Source of the DNA: Closterium sp. Naga37s-1
Taxonomy: Eukaryota > Streptophyta > Zygnematophyceae > Desmidiales > Closteriaceae
NCBI GenBank assembly: GCA_947471745.1
Contig: CANJKZ010000065.1
Coordinates: forward strand, 434,001-498,000
DNA length: 64,000 nucleotides
Reading direction: 5' to 3'
Below are positions 32,501-41,500 of the stretch, piece after piece. A model generated the notes under the pieces. It made no database searches, was not told the DNA's origin, and saw nothing but the letters and a program-made list of their open reading frames with translations. Position numbers and translations under genes: made by a program. How positions within the stretch are numbered: position 1 is the stretch's first letter; every line of letters begins with the position of its first letter.

Positions 32501-35462
32501 GCCTGTCGAGGTAGCTGCTGACTCTGGTGCGTCTGGGGGTGCTGAGCCTGAGCGTGCGGAGCCTGGGGGTGCTGGGTCTGGGGGTGCTGAGCCTGCGCGT
32601 GCGGAGCCTGGGGGTGCTGGGTCTGGGGGTGCTGTACCTGAGCGTGCGGAGCCTGGGGGTGCTGCTTCTGGGGGTGCTGAGCCTGGGGTTGCTGGGAGTG
32701 GGGGTGTGGAGCCTGCCGGTGCTGGACCTGGTGGTCCTTCGGGTGCTTTGTCCCGGCGGGAGCTTCCCTCTCCACAGGAGCTGCGCGAGTGGTTTGCTCG
32801 CCGCTGGAGCCGTGCTGCTGGAGCTGGAGGTGCTGCCGGTGCTGGAGGTTCTGCTGCTGCTGGAAGTACTGGAGCTGGAGGTGCTGCTGGAGCCGGTACT
32901 GGAGGTTCTGCTTCTGCTGGGGGTGCTGGAGCCACGGGTCCCGGAGGTGCTCGTACTGGAGGTACTGGAGCTGCTGGGCCTGGTGGTGCTCCTGGTGCTG
33001 GAGCTACTGGTGGAGCTGGAGCTGGTGGTGCTGCTGGAGTGGGTGCTACTGGCGGTACTGGAGCCGGAGCGGCTGTGTCTGCCGGTGGTCCTGCTGGAGC
33101 TGGAGCTGCTGGAGGTACTGGAGCTGGTGGTGCTGCTGGAGTTGGAGCTGACACTGGGGGTACTGGTGTTGTCCCTGCTGGTTCTGGAGGTGCTGCGCGG
33201 CCGCGGCCGTACTTCGTTCCGCTCCTTGAGCAGGTTCTTGGTCTTCCGCCTTCTTCTCCTCCTGCTCCTTCCTTAAGGTGTCCTCCGTCTGTCCAGTCCG
33301 AGTCACAGTTACAGCTGGTCTCCCCTCTACCTGCTCCTTCTCCCTACGCTGGTCCTACTGGAGGTCTTGCTGAGCGTCGTGAGCCTGAGTCGCGTCCTGC
33401 GTCGCCTGTTCGCACTGCTCGCACTAGTCGTCGTGTTCCACGTCCGCGTCCTCCTGCAGTCCCGGGCACGCATCAGATGGCACTGCGTCCTTCCACTGCG
33501 CCACAGCGTGTCCCTTTGCCGTCTCCTCCAGAGTCCTCTCTTCCTACTCTTGCTGACCCTGCGTCTGACTCCCTTCGTGCTGCCAGTCCTACTGCCACGC
33601 GTTTCCTAGCCACTGTTGTCACTGACCCTTCCTTTGAGTCCACTGCTGCGTCTGCCTTAGTTACCGAGCTTGTCGACTTCGCTGCTCACTGTCGTCTAGA
33701 CTACGCCGCTAGTCTTGTTGCTGAGTCTGCGTCTGTCTGTCCTCCGTCCGTCGGGGGTGAGTGTGCTCTTAGCACGGACGTCCTTGAGGACCGACAGGAG
33801 GAGTTCCAGTGTTTTGCTGCTGCTTTACCTCATCTCGTGTCCACGCTGCTTGCCCCTGAGGGAGACCCGGATGCACCAGACATCCCGACCCCGCGCTCTT
33901 ACGCAGAGGCGATAGAGGGTCCTTACTCCTCTCAGTGGCAGGCAGCCATGGACGCAGAGATGGCTTCCTGGAAGTCCACAGGCACCTACGTCGACGAGGT
34001 TCCCCCTCCTGGGGCGAACATTGTCAGTGGCATGTGGATTTTCAGGGTGAAGCGGCCGCCGGGTTCTCCGCCTGTCTTCAAGGCGCGCTACGTGGCTCGA
34101 GGCTTCAGTCATCGGCAGGGAGTTGACTACTTTCAGACCTTCTCCCCGACCCCGAAGATGACCACTCTTCGGGTTCTGCTGCACGTTGCTGCTCAGCGTG
34201 ACTACGAGCTTCACTCTCTTGACTTCAGCACTGCTTTCCTACAGGGCAGTCTGCACGAGGAGATCTGGCTGCGCCGCCCACCTGGCTTCACTGGGTCGTT
34301 TCCTCCTGGTACCCAGTGGAGCCTCCGGCGGCCAGTCTACGGTCTCCGCCAGGCGCCACATGAGTGGCACGACACACTGAGGACTACGCTTGCGGCTCTT
34401 GGGTTTGCTCCTTCCACTGCTGACCCGTCGCTGTTTCTTCGCACCGACACTTTGCTGCCGCCGTTCTACATCCTCGTGTACGTCGACGACTTGGTCTTTG
34501 CTACAGCTGACACTGCTGGACTCGCCCACGTGAAGTCCGAGCTGCAGAAGAGACACACGTGCACAGACCTGGGTGAACTGCGCAGCTATCTTGGCTTGCA
34601 GATCACCCGGGACAGAGCACGGCGCACCATTACCTTGACTCAGTCACACATGGTGCAGCAGGTCCTTCAGCGCTTCGACTTCACGTACTCCTCGCCTCAG
34701 GCCACTCCTCTGTCTACTCGCCACTCGCTCTCAGCTCTGCCTTCGGATGAGTCCGTAGAGCCGAGTGGCCCGTACCCAGAGCTTGTTGGCTGCCTCATGT
34801 ACCTGATGACCTGCACTCGACCTGACCTAGCATACCCTCTGAGCATTCTGGCGCGCTATGTTGCTCCTGGGAGACACCGACCAGAGCACATGGCTGCAGC
34901 GAAGAGGGTGTTGCGCTACTTGTGCAGTACTTCAGGCTTGGGGCTAGTGCTTGGAGGGCGGAGTCCAGTGGTCCTCACTGGTCACGCAGACGCGTCTTGG
35001 GTTGACGACCTGGCTACGCAGCGGTCGTCACAGGGTTACACCTTCAGCCTTGGTTCCGGCTCTGTTTCGTGGCGGTCTACTCGCTCGTCTTCTGTTCTCA
35101 GCTCCAGCTGTGAGGCTGAGATCTACGCAGGGGCCATGGCTGCACAGGAGTTACGCTGGCTCACCTACTTGCTGACTGACCTGGGAGAGCCGCCTCGTTC
35201 TCCTCCAGTTCTGTACGTAGACAACAAGGCTATGCTGGCCTTGTGTCGGGAGCACAGACTGGAGCACAGAACGAAGCACATTGCTCTTCGCTACTTCCTT
35301 GCTCATGAGCTGCAGCAGCGTGGTCAGCTGCGCCTTGCTTACGTGGCCTCTCAGGCCAACACTGCTGATATCTTTACCAAGGCACTTCAGCCTTGTGATC
35401 ATCAGCGCTTCTGTACTATGCTCGGTCTTGTGCCTACTTGGCCTCACTTGCTTACCTCTTGA
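29535..35462 (+). CDS. C4 gag-pol polyprotein, 1975 residues, complete
   Basis: One frame encodes all retrotransposon functions, which act in cytoplasmic particles and then in the nucleus. In order: gag with WLDDLQLFL near the start; a Gly-rich tract about 264-325; a knuckle at 363-386 spaced CX13CX3HX4C; aspartic protease DSGAS from Asp493; integrase with a WHHRLGHP...CVPC zinc part about 645-695 and catalytic Asp717, Asp786 and Glu822 (35 residues between the last two, as usual for copia); a long Ala/Gly/Pro/Glu linker; reverse transcriptase from about 1500 with LDFSTAFLQG and YVDD at 1649-1652; RNase H with Asp1819 and the later CEAE, YVDN and ANTADIF motifs. The start ATG was chosen because sister copies begin alike (MAS/MAT). 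No stop or shift is seen. How gag and pol are separated in amount is not apparent. Confidence 0.96.
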   Translation: MASPSLLTFDAEGRAVAFDVWLDDLQLFLQCDSKDGLSLFDLTSGASTAPAADADSTVRSQWLTRDAAARLAVRSHLPSTERAHFSQYKSAKTLYDAVVARYSSPATAVLSRLMLPYLFPDLAAFATVTDLMMHLRTSDTRYRAALPAEICAQNPPPVYITLYYLVTRLPDTLRSARDHFLSLCPTTLTVDLLEERLLAAETSITPVGASRGDPRTPFFEGCSPVPLLPSVASAAAVDLVGTESVSAASAPSERRRISKGKRGKGAGGGGGGGGGGGGGGGGGGGGGGGRGGGFGGSGGGGGGGGGGGRGGGGGGGGGGGGASRGGAVQRGPQQQQRSRETPSPQQLREWYAGRQGSGGTGPCTYVLRSGDCTGEQCGGLHATQRCFGRLTDAWCAQFPDATEIPRWSDLLRSGVAIFDLDFDAILAAMYAVSISAEGDCYVCVPPDPGIEAAALGASESAAPGTRESAPLGAGESALSGTESAQVFHTFTLDSGASRSFFRDRTTLTPLSRPVAVSLADPSGGPVLARYSTVLPCPAAPSGSLSGLYLPSFSTNLVSGADLQDAGVDQFTPAGQRVTHCTCAQTGRHLATFTRRPGSSLYTLTTESPPVAASGQVAASSQVFAAASRSGPESAPCSCRLLSHQTLLWHHRLGHPSLPRLRGMASRVLVSGLPRSLPPLPPGPAPTCVPCVEGRQRAAPHSSEFPPTEAPLQTLHMDVWGPARVRGQGHERYFLLVVDDYSRYTTVFPLRSKGEVTEVLIDWIRVARLQLRERFGSDFPVLRLHSDRGGESSSDLLRAFCRAEGIRQTFTLPASPQQNGIAERRIGMVMDVARTSMIHAAAPHFLWPFAVQYAAHQINLQPRVSLPETSPTLRWTGKVGDASAFRVWGSRAFVRDLSADKLSSRAVPCVFLGFPPDAPGWQFYHPTSRRVLSSQDVTFDESVPYYRLFPYRTAPLPPPPLFLAPGPPPVDSLPPQGPAPSGVSQVDAVEPVEVAADSGASGGAEPERAEPGGAGSGGAEPARAEPGGAGSGGAVPERAEPGGAASGGAEPGVAGSGGVEPAGAGPGGPSGALSRRELPSPQELREWFARRWSRAAGAGGAAGAGGSAAAGSTGAGGAAGAGTGGSASAGGAGATGPGGARTGGTGAAGPGGAPGAGATGGAGAGGAAGVGATGGTGAGAAVSAGGPAGAGAAGGTGAGGAAGVGADTGGTGVVPAGSGGAARPRPYFVPLLEQVLGLPPSSPPAPSLRCPPSVQSESQLQLVSPLPAPSPYAGPTGGLAERREPESRPASPVRTARTSRRVPRPRPPAVPGTHQMALRPSTAPQRVPLPSPPESSLPTLADPASDSLRAASPTATRFLATVVTDPSFESTAASALVTELVDFAAHCRLDYAASLVAESASVCPPSVGGECALSTDVLEDRQEEFQCFAAALPHLVSTLLAPEGDPDAPDIPTPRSYAEAIEGPYSSQWQAAMDAEMASWKSTGTYVDEVPPPGANIVSGMWIFRVKRPPGSPPVFKARYVARGFSHRQGVDYFQTFSPTPKMTTLRVLLHVAAQRDYELHSLDFSTAFLQGSLHEEIWLRRPPGFTGSFPPGTQWSLRRPVYGLRQAPHEWHDTLRTTLAALGFAPSTADPSLFLRTDTLLPPFYILVYVDDLVFATADTAGLAHVKSELQKRHTCTDLGELRSYLGLQITRDRARRTITLTQSHMVQQVLQRFDFTYSSPQATPLSTRHSLSALPSDESVEPSGPYPELVGCLMYLMTCTRPDLAYPLSILARYVAPGRHRPEHMAAAKRVLRYLCSTSGLGLVLGGRSPVVLTGHADASWVDDLATQRSSQGYTFSLGSGSVSWRSTRSSSVLSSSCEAEIYAGAMAAQELRWLTYLLTDLGEPPRSPPVLYVDNKAMLALCREHRLEHRTKHIALRYFLAHELQQRGQLRLAYVASQANTADIFTKALQPCDHQRFCTMLGLVPTWPHLLTS

Positions 35463-35675
35463 GTTTGCTTGTACTGTGATCTCTATATACCTGCACTTGC
35501 TTGTTTACCTTTATATATGAACTTGCATGTGAACTGGCCTTATGGCCTTTGAACCTGTGCTCAGATTGTGTGGTGACGTTGTGATCCACCCTGAGCTTGC
35601 TTTGCTTTGCTTTGCTTTGCTTTGCTTGACTGGTCTTTTGACCCCTAGTTCTCCCCCACTTTGCCTATGGGGGTG
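35463..35675 (+). promoter_or_regulatory. C4 conserved 3' non-coding module and polypurine tract
   Basis: Shared block after the pol stop: GTGAACTGGCCTTATGGCC, GTGGTGACGTTGTGATCCACC, GCTTTGCTTTGCTTTGC (expanded 5-bp repeat), GACTGGTCTTTTGACC, CCTATGGGGGTG. Confidence 0.8.
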
Positions 35676-35794
35676 TGTCAGATATATATGCCTTAGCCTA
35701 TGTAGGCTGTAGTGGGGTAGACACTAAGGGGTACAGCTTTCATATTTGTATCTCACACTTTCCTAGTTCATTCATTCCTGTTTCATTCTTCACA
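35676..35794 (+). repeat. C4 3' LTR
   Basis: 119 bp, identical to the 5' LTR, then the CTAGG duplication. Confidence 0.98.
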
Positions 35795-36420
35795 CTAGGG
35801 GCGACGGGCCGCGGGGCCAGGAACGAAGGGGGCCGCGGGGCCGGGGGCCTAGGGGCGACGGGGGCCGCGGGGCCAGAAACGAAGGGCCGCGGGGCCAGAA
35901 ACAAAGGGCCGCGGGGCCAGAAATGAAGGCCCAGGGCCGCGGGGCGACGGGGCCTAGGGCGACGGGGCCGAGGGCGACGGGGCCTAGGGCGACGGGCCGC
36001 GGGGCGACGGGGCCTAGGGAGACGGGGGCCGCGGGGGCCGCGCGGCGACGGGGCCTATGGCGACGTGGGCCGCGGGGCGACGGGGCCTAGGGCGACGGGG
36101 GCCGCAGGGCGACGAGGGCCGCGGGGCGATGGGGCCTAGAGCGACGGGGCCGAGGGCGACGGGGCCTAGGGCGACGGGCCGCGGGGCAATGGGGCCTAGG
36201 GCGACGGGGCCGCGGGTCGACGGGGCCTAGGGCGACGGGGCCTAGGGCGACGGGCCGCGAAGCGAAGGGGCCGGGTGGCCTAGGGGCGACGGGCCGCGGG
36301 GCCAGGAACAAAGGGGGGGGGGGGGGCGCGGGGCGTCGGGCTGAGGGCGATGGGCCTAGGGGCCTAAGGGTCGCGACAGGCAGTAGGGGCAGCTCGAGGG
36401 CTGCAGTGGGCGGCTAGCGG
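35795..36420 (-). repeat. C3 leader array, LTR-proximal part
   Basis: GGGGCGACGGGGCCTAGGGC units, the continuation of the C3 leader beyond C4, rich in CG dinucleotides. Confidence 0.85.
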
Positions 36421-36430
36421 GGTAGCGCTG

Positions 36431-36479
36431 TGGTGGGCCCAAGGAAAACGGTCCTAGCGGAGGACCTGCTCTGATTCCA
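36431..36479 (-). promoter_or_regulatory. C3 primer site, stem-loop and GGGCCCACCA box
   Basis: Minus strand: TGGAATCAGAGCAGG, stem-loop GGTCCT-CCGCT-AGGACC (36450-36466), GGGCCCACCA (36431-36440). Confidence 0.78.
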
Positions 36480-36610
36480 TGTCAGAATGATGAACGAGAA
36501 TGAATGCACTATGAAAGAGTTGGGTACAAGTACTAACCCTAATTGGGTTGTACCCCTTATGGGCTACCCCACTATAGCCTACACAATATAAGCTATACAA
36601 CATTTTGACA
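36480..36610 (-). repeat. C3 5' LTR
   Basis: 131 bp, four differences from the 3' LTR, followed by CTAGA. Confidence 0.97.
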
Positions 36611-36615
36611 CTAGA

Positions 36616-37020
36616 AACCGCCAGCCAATCGCAATATGATACTGTACACCAAATCGCAGGCTACATTGGTCCACATGGCAGTATTTCGTGAGTCGATCAG
36701 ATTCTAATCCAACGGTTGTCATCAGAGTACGCTCATCACCACGTATGCGTTTTTAAGTTTCAACTAGAGTACATTGTACGCCACGTGGCGCTGACGTGAC
36801 ACTTTCGCAGAGGTCGCTCAAAATTGACGGGAAAGTTGCTTTACTGTATACCAAGTTGGTTGCTTCAATGTGTACAGTTAGTGACGGAAGAATGACAGAA
36901 AAGTTGCTTCGCAAGTCACGTTCGGTACACAGATTTAGAACCTTGACTTTTTACGTTGCATTTCGCACTCCCCTTTTTCGCGATAGTATCGTCAACTTGA
37001 AGGCGATGTCTATGGAAATT
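36616..37020. other. Host intergenic sequence
   Basis: Continues the sequence interrupted by C3 at 21472. An 86-codon plus-strand frame (36796-37056) has no recognisable motif and overlaps the GT90 exon fragment, so it is not called. Confidence 0.5.
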
Positions 37021-37021
37021 G

Positions 37022-37130
37022 TAAGTCGCGGAGTCATCACTTGTGGCCAACGATGATGACGTGGCGAGAACGATCAGCAAAAGCAGGTAGGCTGGTGCAA
37101 GTCGGAAGCTTCGTCATCCGGATGCCACTT
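37022..37130 (-). pseudogene. Stray copy of GT90 exon 1
   Basis: Minus strand, starting ATGACGAAGCTTCCGA. It aligns with the start of the GT90 gene (ATGACGAAACTTCCGA at 60457), including CTTTTGCTGATCGTTCTCGC and the GCGACTTACA word. Small indels shift the signal-peptide frame and homology ends before the exon 1 donor, so it is a fragment. Confidence 0.75.
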
Positions 37131-37321
37131 CCAGCAATTGTAGGCTGTTTATGGTGGTGTTCGACAGTGCTGCTCGCGGCTTCTTACAACGCAAATTGAG
37201 TTCATTTGAATTCTGGAAGAAAATGAACTGGCTCTTGTAATGAAGTATATTATAAAGAAACCAGTATCTGAGGGGATACGTGGGAGGCCGCCGAAGCGGT
37301 CACGTGCCTAATACGCCCATT

Positions 37322-37617
37322 TAGTGGTACAGTAGGCCATCTGAAAGGAAGGGGAGAAACTACTCGGTCTACTAGATTGGGCCCTTGAGATACTTTACCC
37401 TGGATTGACGCTCAGATGGAAGAGTGGCCAAAACGTTGGGTGCGCGTCGGGCCTCTGTATATCGGATCGCTGTGACGGTGGATGTTGCCGGTCTACACCA
37501 ATGAGAAGGATGGGTTTCGCGACCAAAATGTGATTGGGGAAGCGATAAGGGCCATTTTTAGGTCCAATCCCATCAGTACTAGAAATTTGCTCAGGTGGGA
37601 GCCCAACAGCTTTCTGG
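37322..37617 (+). repeat. Dispersed repeat R, copy 2
   Basis: Matches 1947-2165 in word order (AGGCCATCTGA, ACTCGGTCTACTAGA, CCTTGAGATACTTTACCCTG, GGAAGAGTGGCC). It extends through GCGATAAGGGCCATTT and CTCAGGTGGGAGCCCAACAG, where the copia relic begins. The last 63 bp recur on the far side of the relic at 42724-42787. Confidence 0.65.
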
Positions 37618-38528
37618 CACTGTGGAGGTGCTGCTGGTGCTAGAGGTGCTGGAGCTACCACTACTGGAGGTACTGGAGCTGCTAGTGCTGGAGGTCCTGC
37701 TGGTACTGGAGGTACTGGACCTGCTGGTGCGCTTCGCCACCTTCTTGGTCTTCCGCCAGCTCCTACTGAGTTCCCAGTCGCTGGTACTACTCCTTCGTTA
37801 CTGTTCCCACAGCTCCTGCCTCACTCCCCACTGCCAGCTCCTGCTCCTTACACTGCTGTGACAGAGTCCCTGACTGAGCTTCGAGAGCCTGAGACTCGTG
37901 CTTCCACTCTTGAGCGTTGAGAGCCCGAGACTTATGCTTCCACTCCTGAGCGTCGAGAGCTTGAGACTAGAGCTTCTGACCGTGCTCGTGTTCCTCGTGT
38001 TCGTCGTTCTCGTGCTCCGGCTATCCCAGGCACTCACGATATGACACTCCGTCCTTCCTCTGTTCCACAGCGTGTTGTCCTGCCGTCACCTCCTGCGTCT
38101 TCTCTTCCTGCTGTTGCTGACCCTTCGTCTGACCTTGCTCGTGCGTCCAGTCCGACTGTTACTCGCTTTCTTGCTACGGTTGTGACGGACCCTACGCTCT
38201 CGTCTCCTGCTGCGTCTGCCTTTGTCGCTGAGATAGTTGACTTTGCTGCTGCGTACCGCCTAGACTACCTTGCGAGTCTCGTTTCTGACCTTGACCCTGC
38301 CTGTCCTCCGTCCGTCGGGGGTGAGTTTGCCCTTGGCTGTGACGTTCTTGAGGACAGTCAAGAGGAGCTGGAGTGTCTTGCGGCCGCTGCACCTCATCTT
38401 GCGACCATGTTGCTTGCCCCTGAGGGAGACCCGGATGCACTTGACATCCCCACCCCGCGCTCTTACAGAGAGACGATCTCGGGTGAGTACTCCTCTCAGT
38501 GGCCGATAGCCATGGACGCAGAGATGGC

Positions 38529-38670
38529 TGTCAAGATAGGTAGCTTAGTAGGAAAGAATGAGTTGGATTAGGGCAAGGAGGGGGGATACAATGAAGTGTC
38601 GAGCAATTTACTGTACCCCCTAAGGCTATACCCACTACAGCCTAGATAGCAGTAAACTTATAATTTGACA
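38529..38670 (-). repeat. C7 3' LTR
   Basis: 142 bp, TGTCAAGATAGG ... ATTTGACA. Confidence 0.96.
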
Positions 38671-38880
38671 CGCCCCCATAGGCGAAGTGGCGGATAGCAA
38701 ACACAACAAAGCGGTCACAAGACCAGTCAGGAGAAGAAACAAAGCAAAGCAATCTCAGGGTGGATCTCAAGATCACCACGCACTCTGAGCACTAGCAAGC
38801 GTCCATAGGCCAGTCCAAGAGGTTACAAAAGATATATAGGTGCGAGTACAAGCAGAGCAAAGCTACGGCAGACGAGCAAA
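38671..38880 (-). promoter_or_regulatory. C7 conserved 3' non-coding module and polypurine tract
   Basis: Though C7 has no genes, it keeps the shared block in sense order: GACTGGCCTATGGACGCTTG, GTGCGTGGTGATCTTGAGATC, CCACCCTGAGATTGCTTTGC, GACTGGTCTTGTGACC, CCTATGGGGGCG. The hairpin word here is GGTGATC-TTGA-GATCCACC. Confidence 0.78.
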
Positions 38881-38919
38881 AAGGTCAACAAGCCACCGCC
38901 TCACCCTCCCCTCACAGTG

Positions 38920-39410
38920 GCACGCGCGGCCGTGAGAGAGAGAGGAGGAGGGGCGGCTGCTGGCTCCTCATACCCGCCACCCCCATACCCTCCAAGATCC
39001 CGCCACCCCATACCCCCCAAGATCCCGCCACCCCCATACCCCCCCCCCCCACTGCTGCACCCGCAGCAGGGGGATGGAGGAGAAGGGGGGGGGGGGGCGG
39101 GGGGGCTGGTGCTGCAGAGCCCCTCCCCCCCACTGCTGCACCCGCAGTAGAGGGATGGAGGAGAAGGGAGGGCGGGGGGGGGGTGCTGATGCTGCAGATC
39201 CCCTCCCCCCCACTGCTGCACTGGCAGCAGGGGAATGGAGGAGAAGGGGGGGGGGCGGGGAGGGGGGGGGTGGTGCTGCAGATCCATTCCTGCCACCCCC
39301 TTACCCACCAAGATCCCGCCACCCCCATACCCCCCCCCCCACTGCTGCACCCACAGCAGGGGGATGGAGGAGAAGGGAGGGAGGGGGGGGCGGGGGGGGG
39401 TTGGAGGGGG
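38920..39410. repeat. C7 interior: GC-rich blocks with long G/C tracts
   Basis: Repeated blocks around CACTGCTGCACCCGCAGCAG, each followed by GGAGAAGGGGGGG. Several G runs of 8-14 bases could form quadruplexes. The open frames here are not credible genes. Confidence 0.75.
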
Positions 39411-39411
39411 G

Positions 39412-40258
39412 TGCGAGGGGCACTCACGAGGGGGTGCAAGGGGCACTCACGAGGGGTGTGCGGGGGGCACCCACGAGGGGGTGCAAGGGGCACTCACGAG
39501 AAGGTGCAAGGGGCACTCACGAGGGGGTGCGAGGGGCACCCACGAGGGGGTGCGAGGGGCACTCACGAGGGGGTGCAAGGGGCACTCACGAGGGGGTGCG
39601 AGGGGCACCCACGAGGGGGTGCAAGGGGCACTCAAGAGGGGGTGCAAGGGGCACTCACAAGGGGGTGCGAGGGGCACCCACGAGGGGGGTGCGAGGGGCA
39701 CTCACGAGGGGGTGCAATGGGCACTCACGAGGGGGTGCGAGGGGCACCCACGAGGGGGTGCGAGGGGCACTCACGAGGGGGTGCGAGGGGCACCCACGAG
39801 GGGGGTGCGAGGGGCACCCACGAGGGGGTGCAAGAAGCACTCACGAGGGGGTGCGAGGGGCACCCACGAGGGGGTGTGAGGGGCACTCACGAGGGGGGTG
39901 CAAGGGGCACTCACGAGGGGGTGCGAGGGGCACCCACGAGGGGGTGCAAGGGGCACTCACGAGGGGGTGCGAGGGGCACCCACGAGGGGGTGCAAGGGGC
40001 ACTCACGAGGGGGTGCAAGGGGCACTCACGAGGGGGTGCGAGGGGCACCCACGAGGGGGTGCGAGGGGCACTCACGAGGGGGTGCGAGGGGCACCCACGA
40101 GGGGGTGCGAGGGGCACTCACGAGGGGGTGCAAGAGGCACCCACGAGGGGGTGCAAGGGGCACCCACGAGGGGGTGCGAGGGGCACTCACGAGGGGGTGC
40201 AAGGGGCACTCACGAGGGGGTGCGAGGGGCACTCACGAGGGGGGTGCAAGGGGCACTC
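39412..40258. repeat. C7 23-bp minisatellite
   Basis: About 36 units of GAGGGGGTGCGAGGGGCACTC plus AC, alternating CACTCAC and CACCCAC forms and occasionally 24 bp. It gives overlapping open frames of up to 493 codons (GVRGAPTRGCEGHSRGGARG), an artefact of period 23. No unique spacers. Confidence 0.92.
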
Positions 40259-40274
40259 AGATACCCTCCTCCCA

Positions 40275-40790
40275 CTGCTATGGAGGAGAAGGGGGGGGGG
40301 GGGGGGGGGGGGGCGGTGTAGAAGCTGCTCGGGCAACAGCAGGGCGCGCGACGGGCAGGAACCCGTCATTCGCCACCCCCGCCACCCCCATACCCTCCCC
40401 CCCCCCTGCTGTACGAACAGCAGGGGGAAGGAGGAGAAGGGGGGGGGGGGGGGGGGGGGCGGGGGGGGGGGCGGTGCAGGGGCTGCGTGGGCGACCGCAG
40501 GTCGCACGAAAAACATCCGCCACCCCCTCACACCCTCTCCCCCACTCCCCCACAGCAGCAGGCGCAGCCGTGAGAGGGGAGGAGGCGTGGCAGCAGCTGC
40601 TGCTGCTGAGGCACATCCGCCACCCCCTCACACCCTCTCCCCGCAGCAGCGGACGCGGCCGTGAGAGAGGAGGAGGCGTGGCGGCAGCTGCTGCTGCTGA
40701 GGCACATCCGCCACCCCCTCACACTCTCTCCCCCCTTCCCAATGGGGGGGGGGGGGGGGGGGGAGGGGGGGGAGGGGGCGGGGACGAGGA
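40275..40790. repeat. C7 interior: poly-G tracts and three copies of a roughly 90-bp block
   Basis: G runs at about 40290-40312, 40439-40470 and 40745-40768, with three direct copies of a block containing GCAGCTGCTGCTGCTGAGGC and ACATCCGCCACCCCCTCACA (40560-40735). Confidence 0.8.
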
Positions 40791-40861
40791 ATGAGCTGCA
40801 CGTGCGTCTGCAGGGCGCGCGGACAGGAAGAAACCGTCGCGCGCTCGAGGCGTGCGACGGG

Positions 40862-41358
40862 TAGAAACCGACGGGCTAGGGGCCGGGGCCTAGGGGCGTC
40901 AAGCGACGGGGCCGGGCCTAGGGGAGCGACGGGCGACGGGGCCGACGGGCCTAGGGGCGTTGGGCGACGGGCCGGGCCTAGGGGAGACGGGCCGTGGCGA
41001 CGGGCCGAGGGGCAACGGGCGACGGGCGACTGGCCGGGGCCGGGGCCTAAGGGCAACGGGCCGAGGGGCGACGGGCTAGGGGCCGGGGCCTAGGGGCTTC
41101 GGGCGCGAGCGACGGGCGATGGGGCCGGGGCCTAGGGGCGTCAGGCCGGCCTAGGGACGACGAGCCTAGAGGCGACGGGCCGTGGTGACAGGCCAAGGGG
41201 CGACGGGCCGGGGCCGAGAGCTAGGGGCGACGGGCCGGGGTGACGGGCCGAGGGGCAACGGGCGACGGGCCGTGCCGAACGTCGAGAGTAGGGCCGCACG
41301 AGGGCGGCGCGCAGGGCAGCAGGTGGTGGGCCCAAGGGTCGTAACTACTCTAATACCA
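40862..41358 (-). repeat. C7 leader array, primer site and GGGCCCACCA box
   Basis: GGGGCGACGGGCCGGGGCC units as in the C3 leader. On the minus strand nearest the LTR are TGGTATTAGAGTAG and GGGCCCACCA (plus TGGTGGGCCC at 41324-41333). The stem-loop seen in C1-C5 is not obvious here. Confidence 0.75.
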
Positions 41359-41500
41359 TGTCGAGATAGGTAGCTTAGTAGGAAGGAATGAGTTGGATTA
41401 GGGCAAGGAGGGGGGATACAATGAAGTGTCGAGCAATTTACTGTACCCCCTAAGGCTAAACCCACTACAGCCTAGATAGCAGTAAACTTATAATTTGACA
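41359..41500 (-). repeat. C7 5' LTR
   Basis: 142 bp, three differences from the 3' LTR, followed by ATGGC. Confidence 0.96.

Larger units (their letters stand above)
28445..35794 (+). mobile_element. Ty1/copia LTR retrotransposon C4, intact and young, nested in C3
   Basis: 7350 bp. The two 119-bp LTRs (28445-28563, 35676-35794) are identical and the target duplication CTAGG is present at 28440-28444 and 35795-35799. Primer site TTGTATAGAGCGGG follows the 5' LTR, and CCTATGGGGGTG precedes the 3' LTR. One open frame codes the whole gag-pol. Everything seen is compatible with a currently mobile element. LTRs of only 119 bp are unusually short for an autonomous copia. Confidence 0.98.
21473..36610 (-). 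mobile_element. Ty1/copia LTR retrotransposon C3, split by nested C4
   Basis: 131-bp LTRs at 21473-21603 and 36480-36610 (four mismatches), with target duplication CTAGA at 21468-21472 and 36611-36615. Its GC-rich leader is interrupted at 28440-28444 by the complete element C4, and the leader resumes at 35800. Removing C4 and one copy of its 5-bp duplication leaves 7783 bp. Primer site TGGAATCAGAGCAGG (minus strand, from 36479) and a CCTATGGGGGTG tract frame the interior. A solo LTR of another family sits inside its pol. The element is inactive. Confidence 0.96.
38529..41500 (-). mobile_element. Non-autonomous LTR retrotransposon C7 nested in C6
   Basis: 142-bp LTRs (38529-38670, 41359-41500, three mismatches) with target duplication ATGGC at 38524-38528 and 41501-41505. 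The host copia reading AMDAEMA-SWKST is cut exactly between those codons. On the minus strand a primer site TGGTATTAGAG follows the 5' LTR, then GGGCCCACCA, then a GGGGCGACGGGCC-type leader. The shared 3' module and CCTATGGGGGCG precede the 3' LTR. The 2.7-kb interior is tandem repeats and G tracts with no gag or pol, so it must have moved with another element's proteins. Confidence 0.96.

Noticed and set aside
39412..40258. Possible CRISPR array (23-bp direct repeats)
   Set aside because: Units are head to tail with no unique spacers, and the context is eukaryotic.
39074..40794. 298-493 codon frames with GVRGAPTRGCEGHSRGGARG repeats
   Set aside because: Period-23 minisatellite within a non-autonomous LTR element. 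All three frames are open equally.
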